From contig CP144172.1 of the NCBI GenBank assembly GCA_039636865.1, positions 620,001 to 684,000 of the forward strand: a DNA stretch of 64,000 bases, given 5' to 3'. Position 1 is the first letter of the stretch. Each line of letters starts with the position of its first letter. The stretch comes from Dermatophilaceae bacterium Sec6.4. GTDB taxonomy: Bacteria; Actinomycetota; Actinomycetes; Actinomycetales; Dermatophilaceae. The translations under genes and the position numbers were made by a program. The notes beneath the pieces were generated by a model that saw only the letters and a program-made list of their open reading frames with translations, was not told the origin of the DNA and ran no database searches. Positions 18,236 through 27,434 of the stretch are shown here, in pieces.

Positions 18236-20857
18236 ATGAAACGCACGCAGTTGCACGACAACTGGACCATGCAGGCCGGCGGAGGATCAGTCCCGGATGC
18301 CGTCGCCCACCGGACCATCCCTGCTGCGGTGCCCGGTTGTGCCCACACCGATCTGATGTCGGCGGGGCTGATGCCCGATCCCTATCTCGACATGGTCGAG
18401 GACGAGGTCGTGTGGGCGCATCGCGCGAACTGGACCTACGAACGTCCGATCGACATTGCCCGGGCCGCACCCGACGAGCGGGTCGACCTTGTCTTCGAGG
18501 GGTTGGACACGGTGGCCACGGTGCGCCTGGGTGACACCGAGCTGGGTCGGACCCGTAACCAGCACCGCACGTATCGGTTCGATGTACGCGATCACGCGGG
18601 AGCGGGTGACGCCACCCTGCAGGTCGCTTTCGCCTCGGCCCTGATCCACGCGGAGGAAGAGGAAAGCCGCGTCGGTGCCCGGCCGCGGGTCTACCCCACG
18701 CCGATGAACATGGTGCGCAAGATGGCCTGCAGTTTCGGCTGGGACTGGGGCCCCAACCTGCAGACCGCAGGAATCTGGCGCCCCGTCCTGCTCGAGCGTT
18801 GGCGGACGGCTCGGCTGGAGTCGGTACGCCCGATCGTCAGCGTCGACCCGGACGGGAGCGCCTGCGTGCTGGTGCATGTCGACGTCGAGCGCTCCGGTCT
18901 GGAAGGTTCGGGGACGCAGGGTGCCGGGACGCAGGGTGCCGGGACGCAGAAAGCCGAATCGGCGCTCACCGTCGACGTTCGACTGTCCCGAGGGTCCGAC
19001 ATGGAGCACGGCACTTGGAACGCATCGGTTGAAATACCCGCAGGATCCTCGGCGGGCTCGGCCACGGTGGTCGTGACCGACCCGCAGCTGTGGTGGCCGG
19101 TCGGATACGGACAACAACCGCTCTACGACCTCGATGTCACCCTGTCCAGTACTGACGCGGATGCCGGAAATGCAGATACCGACAACGCGGCGCTGGACAC
19201 CTGGCACCGTCGGATCGGCCTGCGGACAGTCACGCTGGACACTGATCCGGACGACCACGGCACCTCCTTCGTGCTGCGGGTCAATGGCGAGCCGGTCTTC
19301 GTACGCGGCGCCAACTGGATCCCGGACGACCACTTCGTCAGCCGCATCACCCGGGACCGCCTGGACCGACGGATCACCCAGGCCGTGGGCGCGAATCTCA
19401 ACCTGCTGCGGGTGTGGGGCGGCGGGATCTACGAGTCCGAGGACTTCTACGACCTGTGCGACGAGGCCGGGATCATGGTCTGGCAGGACTTCCTGCTGGC
19501 CTGCGCGGCCTACCCCGAGGAGGAGCCGCACCGCAGCGAATTCGAGGCCGAGGCCCGCGAGCACGTTGCGCGGCTCACCCCCCATCCGAGCCTGGTGATC
19601 TGGAACGGCGGCAACGAGAACATCTGGGGGTTCGAGGACTGGGGTTGGCGCGAGCCGCTGGCCGGTCGGACCTGGGGCCTCGGTTACTACACGGAGCTGT
19701 TCCCCAGCATCGTTGCCGAGCTGGACCCGAGTCGGCCGTACTGCCCCGGTAGCCCGTTCTCGCCCGGTAGTCAGCACCCGAATGATCCCGACCACGGCAC
19801 CCACCACGAGTGGGAGGTCTGGAACCGGACCGACTACACCAACTACCGGGGCGACATCCCCCGGTTCTGCTCGGAATTCGGCTTCCAGGCGCCGCCGGCA
19901 TGGAGCACCCTGCAGCGAGCGGTGCGTAACGCCGACGGTTCGCCGCTGTCCAAGAGCGACCCCGTCTGGCTGCTGCACCAGAAAGCCGAGGAGGGTAACG
20001 ACAAGCTGGACCGTGGTCTGGAACCACACCTCGGTGTGCCGCAGGACTTCGCGGACTGGCACTGGGCCACCCAGTTGAACCAGGCACGGGCCGTCGCGCA
20101 TGCGGTCACCCACTACCGGTCCTGGTGGCCCCGCACTGCGGGATCCATCGTGTGGCAACTCAACGACTGCTGGCCGGTCACTTCCTGGGCGGCGATCGAC
20201 GGCGACGAACGGCTCAAGCCGCTGTGGTGGGGGTTGCGCGCCGCGTATGCCGACCGCGTCCTGTCCGTGCAGCCGCGCACCGACCCGGCCACCGGTGAGA
20301 GTGCTCTGATGGTTGCCGTCATCAATGACTCGGCACTGCCCTGGACCGGCACGCTGCAGGCGTCCCGCCAGACGTTGGCGGGTGAGAATCTCGCACAGAT
20401 GACGTCCGTGGTGGACGTCGCTGCGCGCTCCGTGCAGCTCGTGCCGGTGCCCGAGGACGTGCAGAATCCCGGTGACCCACGCGGTGAGGTCCTCGTCGTA
20501 CAGCTGGCGGACCCGTCAGCTGAGTCCGACGTGCCGGCGGGTGATGTGCACTGCTGGGTCGAAGACCTCGAGCTGGCCCTGGACCCGTCGGCGGCACAGA
20601 TCGATGTCGTGGCTGTCGAGGGTGGATACCGCCTCACCGTGCACGCCCTGTCACTGGTCAAGGACCTGATGGTGCTGGCCGACCGGGTGGACCCCGAGGC
20701 AACTGTCGATGCCGGCCTGATCACGCTGCCGGCCGGTACGTCGGTCACCGTGACGGTGCACTCGCCCCGGTCCGGCCTCACGCAGGCACTGACCGCGCGG
20801 TCGGTCGTGCGCAGCGCCAACGACCTGCAGTCCCAACATGTTGCGGCGCCGGTCTGA
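18236..20857 (+). CDS. GH2 beta-mannosidase
   Basis: This 873-residue cytoplasmic glycoside hydrolase family 2 enzyme removes terminal beta-mannose from oligosaccharides. The N-terminal jelly-roll, immunoglobulin-like and TIM-barrel domains follow in order. Landmarks are FGWDWGPNLQT, WWPVGYGQQPLYDL, FVRGANWIPDD and LLRVWGGGIYE. The acid/base Glu is in WNGGNENIWG and the nucleophile Glu in FCSEFGFQAP. A 15-bp tandem repeat inserts a GTQGA-type linker near residue 227. No signal peptide is present. A paralogue lies 1 kb downstream, after the KDG kinase gene. Confidence 0.92.
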   Translation: MKRTQLHDNWTMQAGGGSVPDAVAHRTIPAAVPGCAHTDLMSAGLMPDPYLDMVEDEVVWAHRANWTYERPIDIARAAPDERVDLVFEGLDTVATVRLGDTELGRTRNQHRTYRFDVRDHAGAGDATLQVAFASALIHAEEEESRVGARPRVYPTPMNMVRKMACSFGWDWGPNLQTAGIWRPVLLERWRTARLESVRPIVSVDPDGSACVLVHVDVERSGLEGSGTQGAGTQGAGTQKAESALTVDVRLSRGSDMEHGTWNASVEIPAGSSAGSATVVVTDPQLWWPVGYGQQPLYDLDVTLSSTDADAGNADTDNAALDTWHRRIGLRTVTLDTDPDDHGTSFVLRVNGEPVFVRGANWIPDDHFVSRITRDRLDRRITQAVGANLNLLRVWGGGIYESEDFYDLCDEAGIMVWQDFLLACAAYPEEEPHRSEFEAEAREHVARLTPHPSLVIWNGGNENIWGFEDWGWREPLAGRTWGLGYYTELFPSIVAELDPSRPYCPGSPFSPGSQHPNDPDHGTHHEWEVWNRTDYTNYRGDIPRFCSEFGFQAPPAWSTLQRAVRNADGSPLSKSDPVWLLHQKAEEGNDKLDRGLEPHLGVPQDFADWHWATQLNQARAVAHAVTHYRSWWPRTAGSIVWQLNDCWPVTSWAAIDGDERLKPLWWGLRAAYADRVLSVQPRTDPATGESALMVAVINDSALPWTGTLQASRQTLAGENLAQMTSVVDVAARSVQLVPVPEDVQNPGDPRGEVLVVQLADPSAESDVPAGDVHCWVEDLELALDPSAAQIDVVAVEGGYRLTVHALSLVKDLMVLADRVDPEATVDAGLITLPAGTSVTVTVHSPRSGLTQALTARSVVRSANDLQSQHVAAPV
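18911..18955 (+). repeat. 15-bp tandem repeat in beta-mannosidase linker
   Basis: There are three consecutive in-frame copies of GGGACGCAGGGTGCC, the third with changes (18911-18925, 18926-18940, 18941-18955). They encode a Gly/Thr/Gln/Ala linker between N-terminal domains. Copy number could vary without breaking the frame. Confidence 0.85.
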
Positions 20858-20859
20858 CC

Positions 20860-21855
20860 GTGCCCCCAGGTGAGAGGGGAAAACAGGCGCCCATCCGGGC
20901 TGCACGCCTTGAGGTGGTCACCATCGGGGAGGCCATGGTCGGCCTGCTCGCCGACGACGGATGCGACCTGACCCTCTCGCGGCGCTTCGAGCGGCAGGTG
21001 GTCGGGGCCGAGGCAAACGTCGCCATCGGCCTGGCCCGGTTGGGACGCCGGGTCGGCTTCATCGGTCGGGTCGGTGCCGATGCCTTCGGTGACGGGCTCG
21101 TTCGTGGGCTGCGCGCAGAGGGGATCGACGTGTCGCACCTGGTCCACGACGGCCAGCACGCGACGGGCGTTCTGTTCCGCGATGTCTGTGTCGACCGGCC
21201 GATCCAGGTGGCGTACTACCGCTCCGGTTCCGCAGGTGCTGCACTGTGCCCGGCCGATATCGACGAGCAGTACCTGGCCGACGCCCGACTGTTGCACCTG
21301 ACCGGCATCACACCCATCCTGAGCGATACGGCGTGGGCGGCGACGCGGGCAGCCCTCGCCGCAGCGAAAAGTGCTGGAACAGCCGTGGTCTTCGACCCCA
21401 ACCTGCGGCGGACCCTCTGCCCGGATGCAGTCGCAGTGCCCAGGCTGCGCGAAATCATCGGCGGCACCGACGTCCTACTGGTCGGACTCGAGGAGTTGCA
21501 TGCGCTGGTCGGCGACGGCCACCAGATGCAGGACGCGGCACGTCTGCTGCTGACCGAAGGTCCCGAGGTCGTCGTCGTGAAAGACGGCATCCGGGGGTGC
21601 TGGGCCTTCGACCGGGACGGGTCCTTCCACCAGCCGGCCTGGCAGGTGACGGCGCTCGATCCGGTCGGCGCGGGCGATGCCTTCGCCGCTGGTTTCATCC
21701 ACGCCTGGCTCGACGAACTGCCGGTCCCACGAGCTCTCGTCACCGCAGCCGTCACTGCCGCCTTGTGTGTATCGACCCGCGGTGACAGCGCCGGGCTGCC
21801 CTTCGCGCGGGACGTGGCCGCCGTCGAGCTGGGGGCGATCGATGTCAGACGTTGA
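20860..21855 (+). CDS. kdgK: PfkB-family kinase, probable 2-keto-3-deoxygluconate kinase
   Basis: This is a ribokinase-family sugar kinase of 331 residues. The N-terminal GEAMVGLLADDG, the AEANVAIGLARLG motif and the C-terminal anion-hole/catalytic motif DPVGAGDAFAAGF are clear. YYRSGSAGA matches the pattern seen in KDG kinases. Phosphorylation of KDG to KDPG would link the dehydratases here to the KDPG aldolase at 6640. GTG 20860 is taken as the start, 2 bp after the beta-mannosidase stop; the conserved core begins about 18 codons later, so the exact start is uncertain. Confidence 0.87.
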   Translation: MPPGERGKQAPIRAARLEVVTIGEAMVGLLADDGCDLTLSRRFERQVVGAEANVAIGLARLGRRVGFIGRVGADAFGDGLVRGLRAEGIDVSHLVHDGQHATGVLFRDVCVDRPIQVAYYRSGSAGAALCPADIDEQYLADARLLHLTGITPILSDTAWAATRAALAAAKSAGTAVVFDPNLRRTLCPDAVAVPRLREIIGGTDVLLVGLEELHALVGDGHQMQDAARLLLTEGPEVVVVKDGIRGCWAFDRDGSFHQPAWQVTALDPVGAGDAFAAGFIHAWLDELPVPRALVTAAVTAALCVSTRGDSAGLPFARDVAAVELGAIDVRR

Positions 21856-21936
21856 GACCGCGGCGCGCAGCGGCACTGCACCAGCGCGATCGATCAGCAC
21901 GGATAGACCCGATATGAAGACTTCAGGAGACTTACG

Positions 21937-24228
21937 GTGACGATGACGACCCTCTCGCAGGGATGGACCCTCAGCCTCGGTGCAGGACACGGCGGTGCGG
22001 GTATTCCCGCCTCGGTTCCGGCCACCGTGCCGGGTTGTGTGCACACCGACCTGCTCGACGCGGGACTCATTCCCGACCCCTACGACGGCAGTAACGAGAA
22101 ACTCGTGCAGTGGATCGGCGAGGCCGATGCGCAGTACCGCACCACCTTCGCCTTTGTCGACGAAGGACACGAGCGCGTCGACCTGGTCGCGCAGGGTCTG
22201 GACACCGTTGCATGCGTGACGCTCAACGGCACCGAGGTGGGGCGCACCAAGAACCAGCACCGCAGCTACCGGTTTGACGTGCGCTCTCTGCTGTCCGAAG
22301 AAAACCAGCTGGTCGTGGACTTGGATGCGCCGCTGCGTGCGGCGCGCGAGTCGGAGCAGCGGATCGGCGCCAAACCACTGGTCGGCGATGCGCTGCCCTA
22401 CAACGCGTTGCGCAAGATGGCTTCCAACTTCGGGTGGGACTGGGGGCCCACGCTGACCACGTCGGGGATCTGGGCACCGATCAGCATCCACCAGTGGTCC
22501 ACGGCTCGTCTCGCAACTGTGATTCCCTCCGTCACGGTCGACGAGGCCGGACGCGGGCGGGTGGATCTGGCGGTCGACCTGGAACGCACCGGTGCGCACG
22601 AGGTCACGGTGGACGTCGAGCTACAGGCTCCGAACGGCACGGCGACCCGGCACACCGAGACGACCACCGCGGCGCGCGCGCAGCTCGCCCTGACGGTGGA
22701 CGAACCGCAGTTGTGGTGGCCGCGCGGGTACGGGGATCAGCCGTGTTATGCACTGACAGTGCGGGTTTCGTACGACGGCGTCGAGCTGGACAGTTGGACG
22801 CACGATGTCGGGTTCCGCACCGTGGTCGTGCGGGTCGAACCGGACGAGCACGGCACCTGTTTCGAATTCCACATCAACGGTCAGTTCGTATGGATCAAGG
22901 GCGCGAACTGGATTCCGGGCGACTGCTTCCCGAGCCGGATGACCCGCGAGGGGTACGAGGCGGCCATCCAGCACGCAGTCGATGCAGATCTGAACCTGGT
23001 GCGCGCCTGGGGCGGTGGAATCTACGAGAGCGATGACTTCTACGACGCGTGCAACCGGCACGGCATCCTGGTCTGGCAGGATTTCGCCTTCGCCTGCGCG
23101 GGATACTCCGAGGTTCCGGAGATGTGGTCAGAGGTCGAGGCGGAGGCACGCGAGAACGTGGCGCGGCTCGCGCCCAACCCCTCGCTCGTGCTGTGGAGTG
23201 GTGGCAACGAGAACATCGAGGGTTACCTGAGGTGGGGTTTCAAGGAGCGGATGGCGGACGGCGAGGCTTGGGGAGGCGGCTACTACAACGAGCTGTTGCC
23301 GGGAATCGTCGCCGAACTCGATCCGGGCCGTGCCTACATCCCCTCCAGTCCGTATTCACCTGCCGACTGGACCGACCCGACGAACCCGGACCACGGTCCG
23401 GTGCACAGCTGGAAGGTGTGGTTCAGCGCGGACTATCTCACCTACCGCGACGCGACCCCGCGGTTCGTGGCCGAATTCGGCTTCCAGGCGCCGGCCGCCC
23501 ACGCGACCCTGATGCCCGTGATCCACGATGACCACCCGGCACCTGACTCACCCGACATGCTGGCCCACCAGAAGGCCATCGACGGCAACGGCAAGCTCGA
23601 GCGCGGTTGGGAGACACACCTGCCCGACCCGACGTCGTTCGACGACTGGTATTTCACCACCTCGCTGAACCAGGCCCGCGCCATCACGTGCGGTGTCGCG
23701 CACTACCGGTCGCACGCGCCACGCAACGCCGGGTACATCATCTGGCAGCTGAACGACTGCTGGCCGGCGATCAGCTGGGCGATGGTCGACAGCGGCGGTC
23801 GTCGCAAGCTGCTGTGGTACGCGCTGCGGGCCCTCAACGCGCCCCGTCTGCTGCTGCTGCAACCGCGTGAGAACGGTGTGGCACTCATTGTGAGCAACGA
23901 CAGCGCGGACGCCTGGCAGGACACGGTCGAGGTGGCTCGAGCCGGGTTCGACGGCCGCATACACGACATGGACGAGGTCGTCATCGACGTCCCGGCACGG
24001 TCAACGGTCACCATCGAACTCGGAGCCCACCTACAGACCCCGGTCGATCCCGCCCAAGAGCTGATCGTCGCGAGTTGCGCATCTGCCAGCGCCGGGCGCC
24101 GAGCCTGGTGGTGGTTCGAGGAGGACCCGAGGTGTTCGACATCGTCGACCAGTTCATGCTCGGCCCGTCGCTGCTCGTGGCCCCGGTCACTGAGCCGATG
24201 CTGCACGGCCCGGACTCCACGCCGTTGA
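21937..24228 (+). CDS. GH2 beta-mannosidase, C-terminus replaced by an out-of-frame tail
   Basis: This second GH2 beta-mannosidase has 763 residues. GTG 21937 is preceded by CAGGAGA. All catalytic landmarks are present: FGWDWGPTLTT, WWPRGYGDQPCYAL, WIKGANWIPGD, acid/base WSGGNENIEG and nucleophile VAEFGFQAP. Family-like sequence runs to WWWFEEDP at about residue 730. After that come about 33 Arg/Ser/Cys-rich residues that result from reading a GH31 gene fragment in the wrong frame. The normal C-terminal beta domain of roughly 80 residues is missing compared with the upstream paralogue. Both catalytic Glu are kept, but stability and activity are doubtful. Confidence 0.88.
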   Translation: MTMTTLSQGWTLSLGAGHGGAGIPASVPATVPGCVHTDLLDAGLIPDPYDGSNEKLVQWIGEADAQYRTTFAFVDEGHERVDLVAQGLDTVACVTLNGTEVGRTKNQHRSYRFDVRSLLSEENQLVVDLDAPLRAARESEQRIGAKPLVGDALPYNALRKMASNFGWDWGPTLTTSGIWAPISIHQWSTARLATVIPSVTVDEAGRGRVDLAVDLERTGAHEVTVDVELQAPNGTATRHTETTTAARAQLALTVDEPQLWWPRGYGDQPCYALTVRVSYDGVELDSWTHDVGFRTVVVRVEPDEHGTCFEFHINGQFVWIKGANWIPGDCFPSRMTREGYEAAIQHAVDADLNLVRAWGGGIYESDDFYDACNRHGILVWQDFAFACAGYSEVPEMWSEVEAEARENVARLAPNPSLVLWSGGNENIEGYLRWGFKERMADGEAWGGGYYNELLPGIVAELDPGRAYIPSSPYSPADWTDPTNPDHGPVHSWKVWFSADYLTYRDATPRFVAEFGFQAPAAHATLMPVIHDDHPAPDSPDMLAHQKAIDGNGKLERGWETHLPDPTSFDDWYFTTSLNQARAITCGVAHYRSHAPRNAGYIIWQLNDCWPAISWAMVDSGGRRKLLWYALRALNAPRLLLLQPRENGVALIVSNDSADAWQDTVEVARAGFDGRIHDMDEVVIDVPARSTVTIELGAHLQTPVDPAQELIVASCASASAGRRAWWWFEEDPRCSTSSTSSCSARRCSWPRSLSRCCTARTPRR

Positions 24229-24731
24229 CGGACGTGCCACAGTTCCGCACGGTCTATCTGCCGGAGGGCACGGACTGGTTCGATTTCTGGACCGGTGAGC
24301 GCTACCGCGGCGGGCAACGCATCACTGCCGCCGCCCCGCTGGACCGCATCCCGGTGTTCGTCCGCGCCGGCACGATCCTGCCGTTGGGCCCGCAGGTGCA
24401 GCACACGGAGGAGGACCCGTGGGGACCGCTGGAGCTGCGCATCTACCCCGGTGCGGATGCGTCGTTCGACCTCTACGAGGACGCAGGCGACGGCTACGGC
24501 TACGAGGCAGGCGAGTTCGCCTTCGTGCCGATCCGCTGGGATGACGACGCGCAGACCCTTACCGTCCAGCCGCGCGAAGGTGACTTCGCCGCGGTACCTG
24601 CGCAGCGGTCGCTGCATCCCGTGGTCGTCTCGACCAGCACGTCCGCCATATCCGCCCCATCCGATGTGTCGGATGCGGCGATCTCCTACGACGGGACCGG
24701 CGACCGATGGTCGGCGACGCCCGCCCGATGA
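24124..24731 (+). pseudogene. C-terminal remnant of a GH31 glycosidase
   Basis: From PEVFDIVDQFMLGPSLLVAP onward this frame reads as the end of a GH31 alpha-xylosidase/alpha-glucosidase. It includes VYLPEGTDWFDFWTGERY, VFVRAGTILPLGP and a DUF5110-like C-terminal domain ending at 24731. The whole catalytic barrel with its Asp residues is absent. The fragment starts exactly where beta-mannosidase homology stops, in another frame. It is best read as the survivor of a deletion joining two formerly tandem genes. Confidence 0.82.
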
Positions 24732-24767
24732 ATACCAGTGAAATCACCACCAACAGGAGGAATGTTC

Positions 24768-26132
24768 ATGTCTGAGATCAACCGTCGTAGTACCCGCAGG
24801 ACCATGCTCACAGGAGCGGCCGCAGCCGCCGTGGGGGTCGGAGTGGTGCCCCAGGCGCTCGCCGCGACCAACACCACGGATCACCTGACTGCAGAGCATC
24901 GGCGCCCCAAGAAGGGTGACCCGTCGCCGAAGCGCCCTTTCGTCACCACGCGCAACGGCAACTTCATGATCGGTCGCGACAAGTTCCGCTTCGCCGGCAC
25001 CAACACCTACTACCTGCACCAGCAGTCGCATTACATGATCGACGCCGCGCTCGATGACGCCGCGAAGATGGCCCTGCCGGTGATTCGCGCCTGGGCGTTC
25101 GCCGACGGCCTCTCCAACGCCATTCCCATGCAACCGCAGCCCTACACCTACGACGAGGCAGCGTTCGACAGCCTCGACTACGCGGTGTGGCGGGCCGGCC
25201 AGCTCGGTATCCGGCTGTCCCTCGGATTCACCAACAACTGGTCGTCCTACGGCGGTATGCCGCAGTACGTCAGCTGGTTCCTCGGGCTGGCCGACGACGA
25301 GTACGGGACAGCGGTCAACCACGACAAGTTCTACACGACCGCATCGATCAAGAAGTGCTACAAGGCGTGGGTCAAGCACGTCGTGACAAGAGTCAATCCC
25401 TACACGGGGCTGCGATACAACCAGGACCCGACGATCATGACGTGGGAACTGGCGAATGAACCGCGCAACCGCAGCGACAAGACCGGCAAGGTGCTGCTGG
25501 CGTGGGCGCGGGAGATGAGTGCCTACGTGAAGTCGGTGGCGCCGAGGCAACTGGTCGCGCTGGGCGACGAGGGCTTCTACGGGGAAGCCGGGAACACCGA
25601 CTACCCCTACTCGGACTATGAGGGCAACCACTGGAAGGAACTCACCGCGCTGCCGGATATCGACTACGGCACCGTGCACATGTACCCGCAGAGTTGGGGC
25701 ACCGCCGCCCAGGCCGATCCCATCGGGTGGGGCACCAAGTGGATCACCGACCACATCCGGGACGGCAAACGTCTCGGGAAGCCCGTCATGATCGAGGAGT
25801 TCGGGCTCACCATCGAGCCCGGTCCCATCCCCGACGCCGCTACCCGGACGAGCGGTTACCAGACCTGGACCACGACGGTGCTCAACGCAGGTGGCGCAGC
25901 AGACATGTTCTGGCTGTTGACCTCTCGCAACGACGACGGCTCGTTCTACGCGGACTACGACACCTTCCGCATCATCTGGTACCCCACTGACCCCAGCTAC
26001 CCCACTGCTCAGGTGTTGAGCAATCACGCCAAGGTCATGGCCGGAGTGAGCCTTGCGCCAAACCGGGCAGCGCGGGCTCTGCAGGCACCTCCACGGGTCA
26101 TTCCGAAGGTGAAGGCCGCGAAGCTGCCCTGA
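24768..26132 (+). CDS. Secreted GH5-type beta-mannanase
   Basis: This endo-acting glycoside hydrolase family 5 (clan A) enzyme, 454 residues, resembles beta-1,4-mannanases. The N-terminus has consecutive Arg pairs (INRRSTRRTMLTG) followed by an Ala-rich hydrophobic stretch and an AxA site, typical of a Tat signal peptide. The barrel shows FRFAGTNTYYLH, acid/base Glu in MTWELANEPRN, TVHMYPQSW and nucleophile Glu in PVMIEEFGL. ATG 24768 is chosen because CAGGAGG ends 7 bases before it; ATG 24762 is too close. It would start extracellular mannan cleavage. Confidence 0.88.
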   Translation: MSEINRRSTRRTMLTGAAAAAVGVGVVPQALAATNTTDHLTAEHRRPKKGDPSPKRPFVTTRNGNFMIGRDKFRFAGTNTYYLHQQSHYMIDAALDDAAKMALPVIRAWAFADGLSNAIPMQPQPYTYDEAAFDSLDYAVWRAGQLGIRLSLGFTNNWSSYGGMPQYVSWFLGLADDEYGTAVNHDKFYTTASIKKCYKAWVKHVVTRVNPYTGLRYNQDPTIMTWELANEPRNRSDKTGKVLLAWAREMSAYVKSVAPRQLVALGDEGFYGEAGNTDYPYSDYEGNHWKELTALPDIDYGTVHMYPQSWGTAAQADPIGWGTKWITDHIRDGKRLGKPVMIEEFGLTIEPGPIPDAATRTSGYQTWTTTVLNAGGAADMFWLLTSRNDDGSFYADYDTFRIIWYPTDPSYPTAQVLSNHAKVMAGVSLAPNRAARALQAPPRVIPKVKAAKLP

Positions 26133-26197
26133 TTTTCCACGACAGCGGGGTAGCAAAGTGGCATTCATGGCCGTTGACCCGCAGCTAGCCTGTCCCG

Positions 26198-27067
26198 ATG
26201 CAGCATTCCTCTGACGTCGTCGGTCTGGTCCTGGCGCGGCCCGCCCGCATGCTGGGAATCGAACCCTTCTTCGCAGAGTTCATCGCGGGCCTGGAGGAGA
26301 GACTGTCCGCAGACGGGCGGTCTCTCCTCCTGCGGGTGGTCGCCGACCATGCGGCGGAGATGGCTGAATACCGTCGATGGGCGGGCGGCTCGATGATTGA
26401 GGCCGTCGTCGTGGCCAACCTGCACACCGGTGACCTGCGGGTACCCCTGCTCCTGGAGTTGGGGCTACCCGCAGTCGCCGTCGGTGGTACCGCCGACGGG
26501 ATGGCCATCTCCAATATGTGGGTCGACAACGCCCAGGCCGTGACCGACGCCGTCACGTGCCTGGCGCACCTGGGTCACGAACACATCGCGCGGGTCAGCG
26601 GGCCGAAAGAGCTGCATCACACCCGCCTGCGCGACGAGGCCTTCGCCGCTGAGTGCGAACGCCGGTCGATTCGTTCGGCTGTCATCCCGGCCGACTACTC
26701 CGAGGAGTCCGGCCGCGACGCCACCCTTGCGCTGTTGCGCGTTCCCCAGGGACCGACCGCGATCATCTACGACAACGACGTGATGGCGCTCGCCGGCCTC
26801 GCCGTCGCTGCCACGATCGGCAGGAAGGTACCGACCGATCTGTCGATCCTGGCGTGGGACGATTCCACCCTGTGTCGGCTGTCCAACCCGTCGTTGTCAG
26901 CGATGACGCTCGATGTGCACGGTCTGGGAATTCAGACGGCCGGTGCGCTGCTGGACACGTTGGCCGGCAGCGCCGCAAAGGTCTACCAAGTGCAGCCGCC
27001 ACACCTGAGTATGCGTGGATCCACCGCAGTAGCGGATCTGAGCCGAGCCGGGGTTGCTCCGAAGTGA
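26198..27067 (+). CDS. LacI-type sugar-sensor domain protein without a helix-turn-helix
   Basis: The 289-residue protein matches the periplasmic-binding-protein-like ligand domain of LacI/GalR regulators: VGLVLARPARMLGIEPFF at the start, AVAVGG in the middle, then GPTAIIYDNDVMALAG and DLSILAWDDS. Full LacI regulators have about 55 more N-terminal residues forming the helix-turn-helix and hinge. Only 65 bp separate this start from the GH5 stop, so no such domain is encoded here in any frame. It lacks a signal peptide and so is not a transport binding protein. It may modulate another regulator, or be a truncated repressor. Confidence 0.75.
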   Translation: MQHSSDVVGLVLARPARMLGIEPFFAEFIAGLEERLSADGRSLLLRVVADHAAEMAEYRRWAGGSMIEAVVVANLHTGDLRVPLLLELGLPAVAVGGTADGMAISNMWVDNAQAVTDAVTCLAHLGHEHIARVSGPKELHHTRLRDEAFAAECERRSIRSAVIPADYSEESGRDATLALLRVPQGPTAIIYDNDVMALAGLAVAATIGRKVPTDLSILAWDDSTLCRLSNPSLSAMTLDVHGLGIQTAGALLDTLAGSAAKVYQVQPPHLSMRGSTAVADLSRAGVAPK

Positions 27068-27434
27068 GCTGAGTTGCGGCCGGGGCCTGACCTTGTCCGG
27101 TCATCGGGCGGTCTACTAGATCCCGGTGGGACCGGCTGGTGATGAATGTGCGGATACTCAGCCGGTGGCTGGTTGAGCGCCGCGGGTCAGCGCCCTGGAC
27201 AAGGTCCGAGTACTCGAAGCAATACCACTCAGGACAGATGTGGCAAGGCTGGGAAAAAGGTCTGTGGAGAAGCCTCTTCGGAAGCATCCAGAAAGCAGGG
27301 ATGTGGATAACTAGATGCCCAATTATGTTCGGCGGCAACAATATTGGATGAATTAACCCTTGCCTGATTGCTCGAACACCCGTATGATAAAGACATCAGT
27401 TCGAATCGTTTCTACGTGGTGGAAGGGGCGCATC
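27068..27434. other. 367-bp non-coding region before the first DUF222/HNH gene
   Basis: No convincing gene is seen. The region is less GC-rich than its surroundings towards its right end. It contains a 9-bp inverted repeat (ACCTTGTCC at 27090-27098, GGACAAGGT at 27197-27205) and the paired TGTGGA-type boxes described separately. The gene start follows GGAAGGGG. Confidence 0.6.
27263..27310 (+). promoter_or_regulatory. Paired TGTGGATAA-like boxes upstream of DUF222/HNH gene 1
   Basis: TGTGGAGAA (27263-27271) and TGTGGATAA (27302-27310) start exactly 39 bp apart. The second is part of GGATGTGGATAACT, found unchanged upstream of the second HNH gene, where the pair also has 39-bp spacing. The TGTGGATAA box is the reverse complement of the classical DnaA-box consensus. 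Confidence 0.55.

Noticed and set aside
18287..20158. 623-codon minus-strand frame opposite the beta-mannosidase
   Set aside because: It lies entirely opposite a clear GH2 gene, and its residues show no family motifs.
27263..27310. A replication origin because of DnaA-like boxes
   Set aside because: Only two boxes occur at each site, and no dnaA, dnaN, gyrB or parAB genes are nearby. The pattern follows the HNH genes instead.
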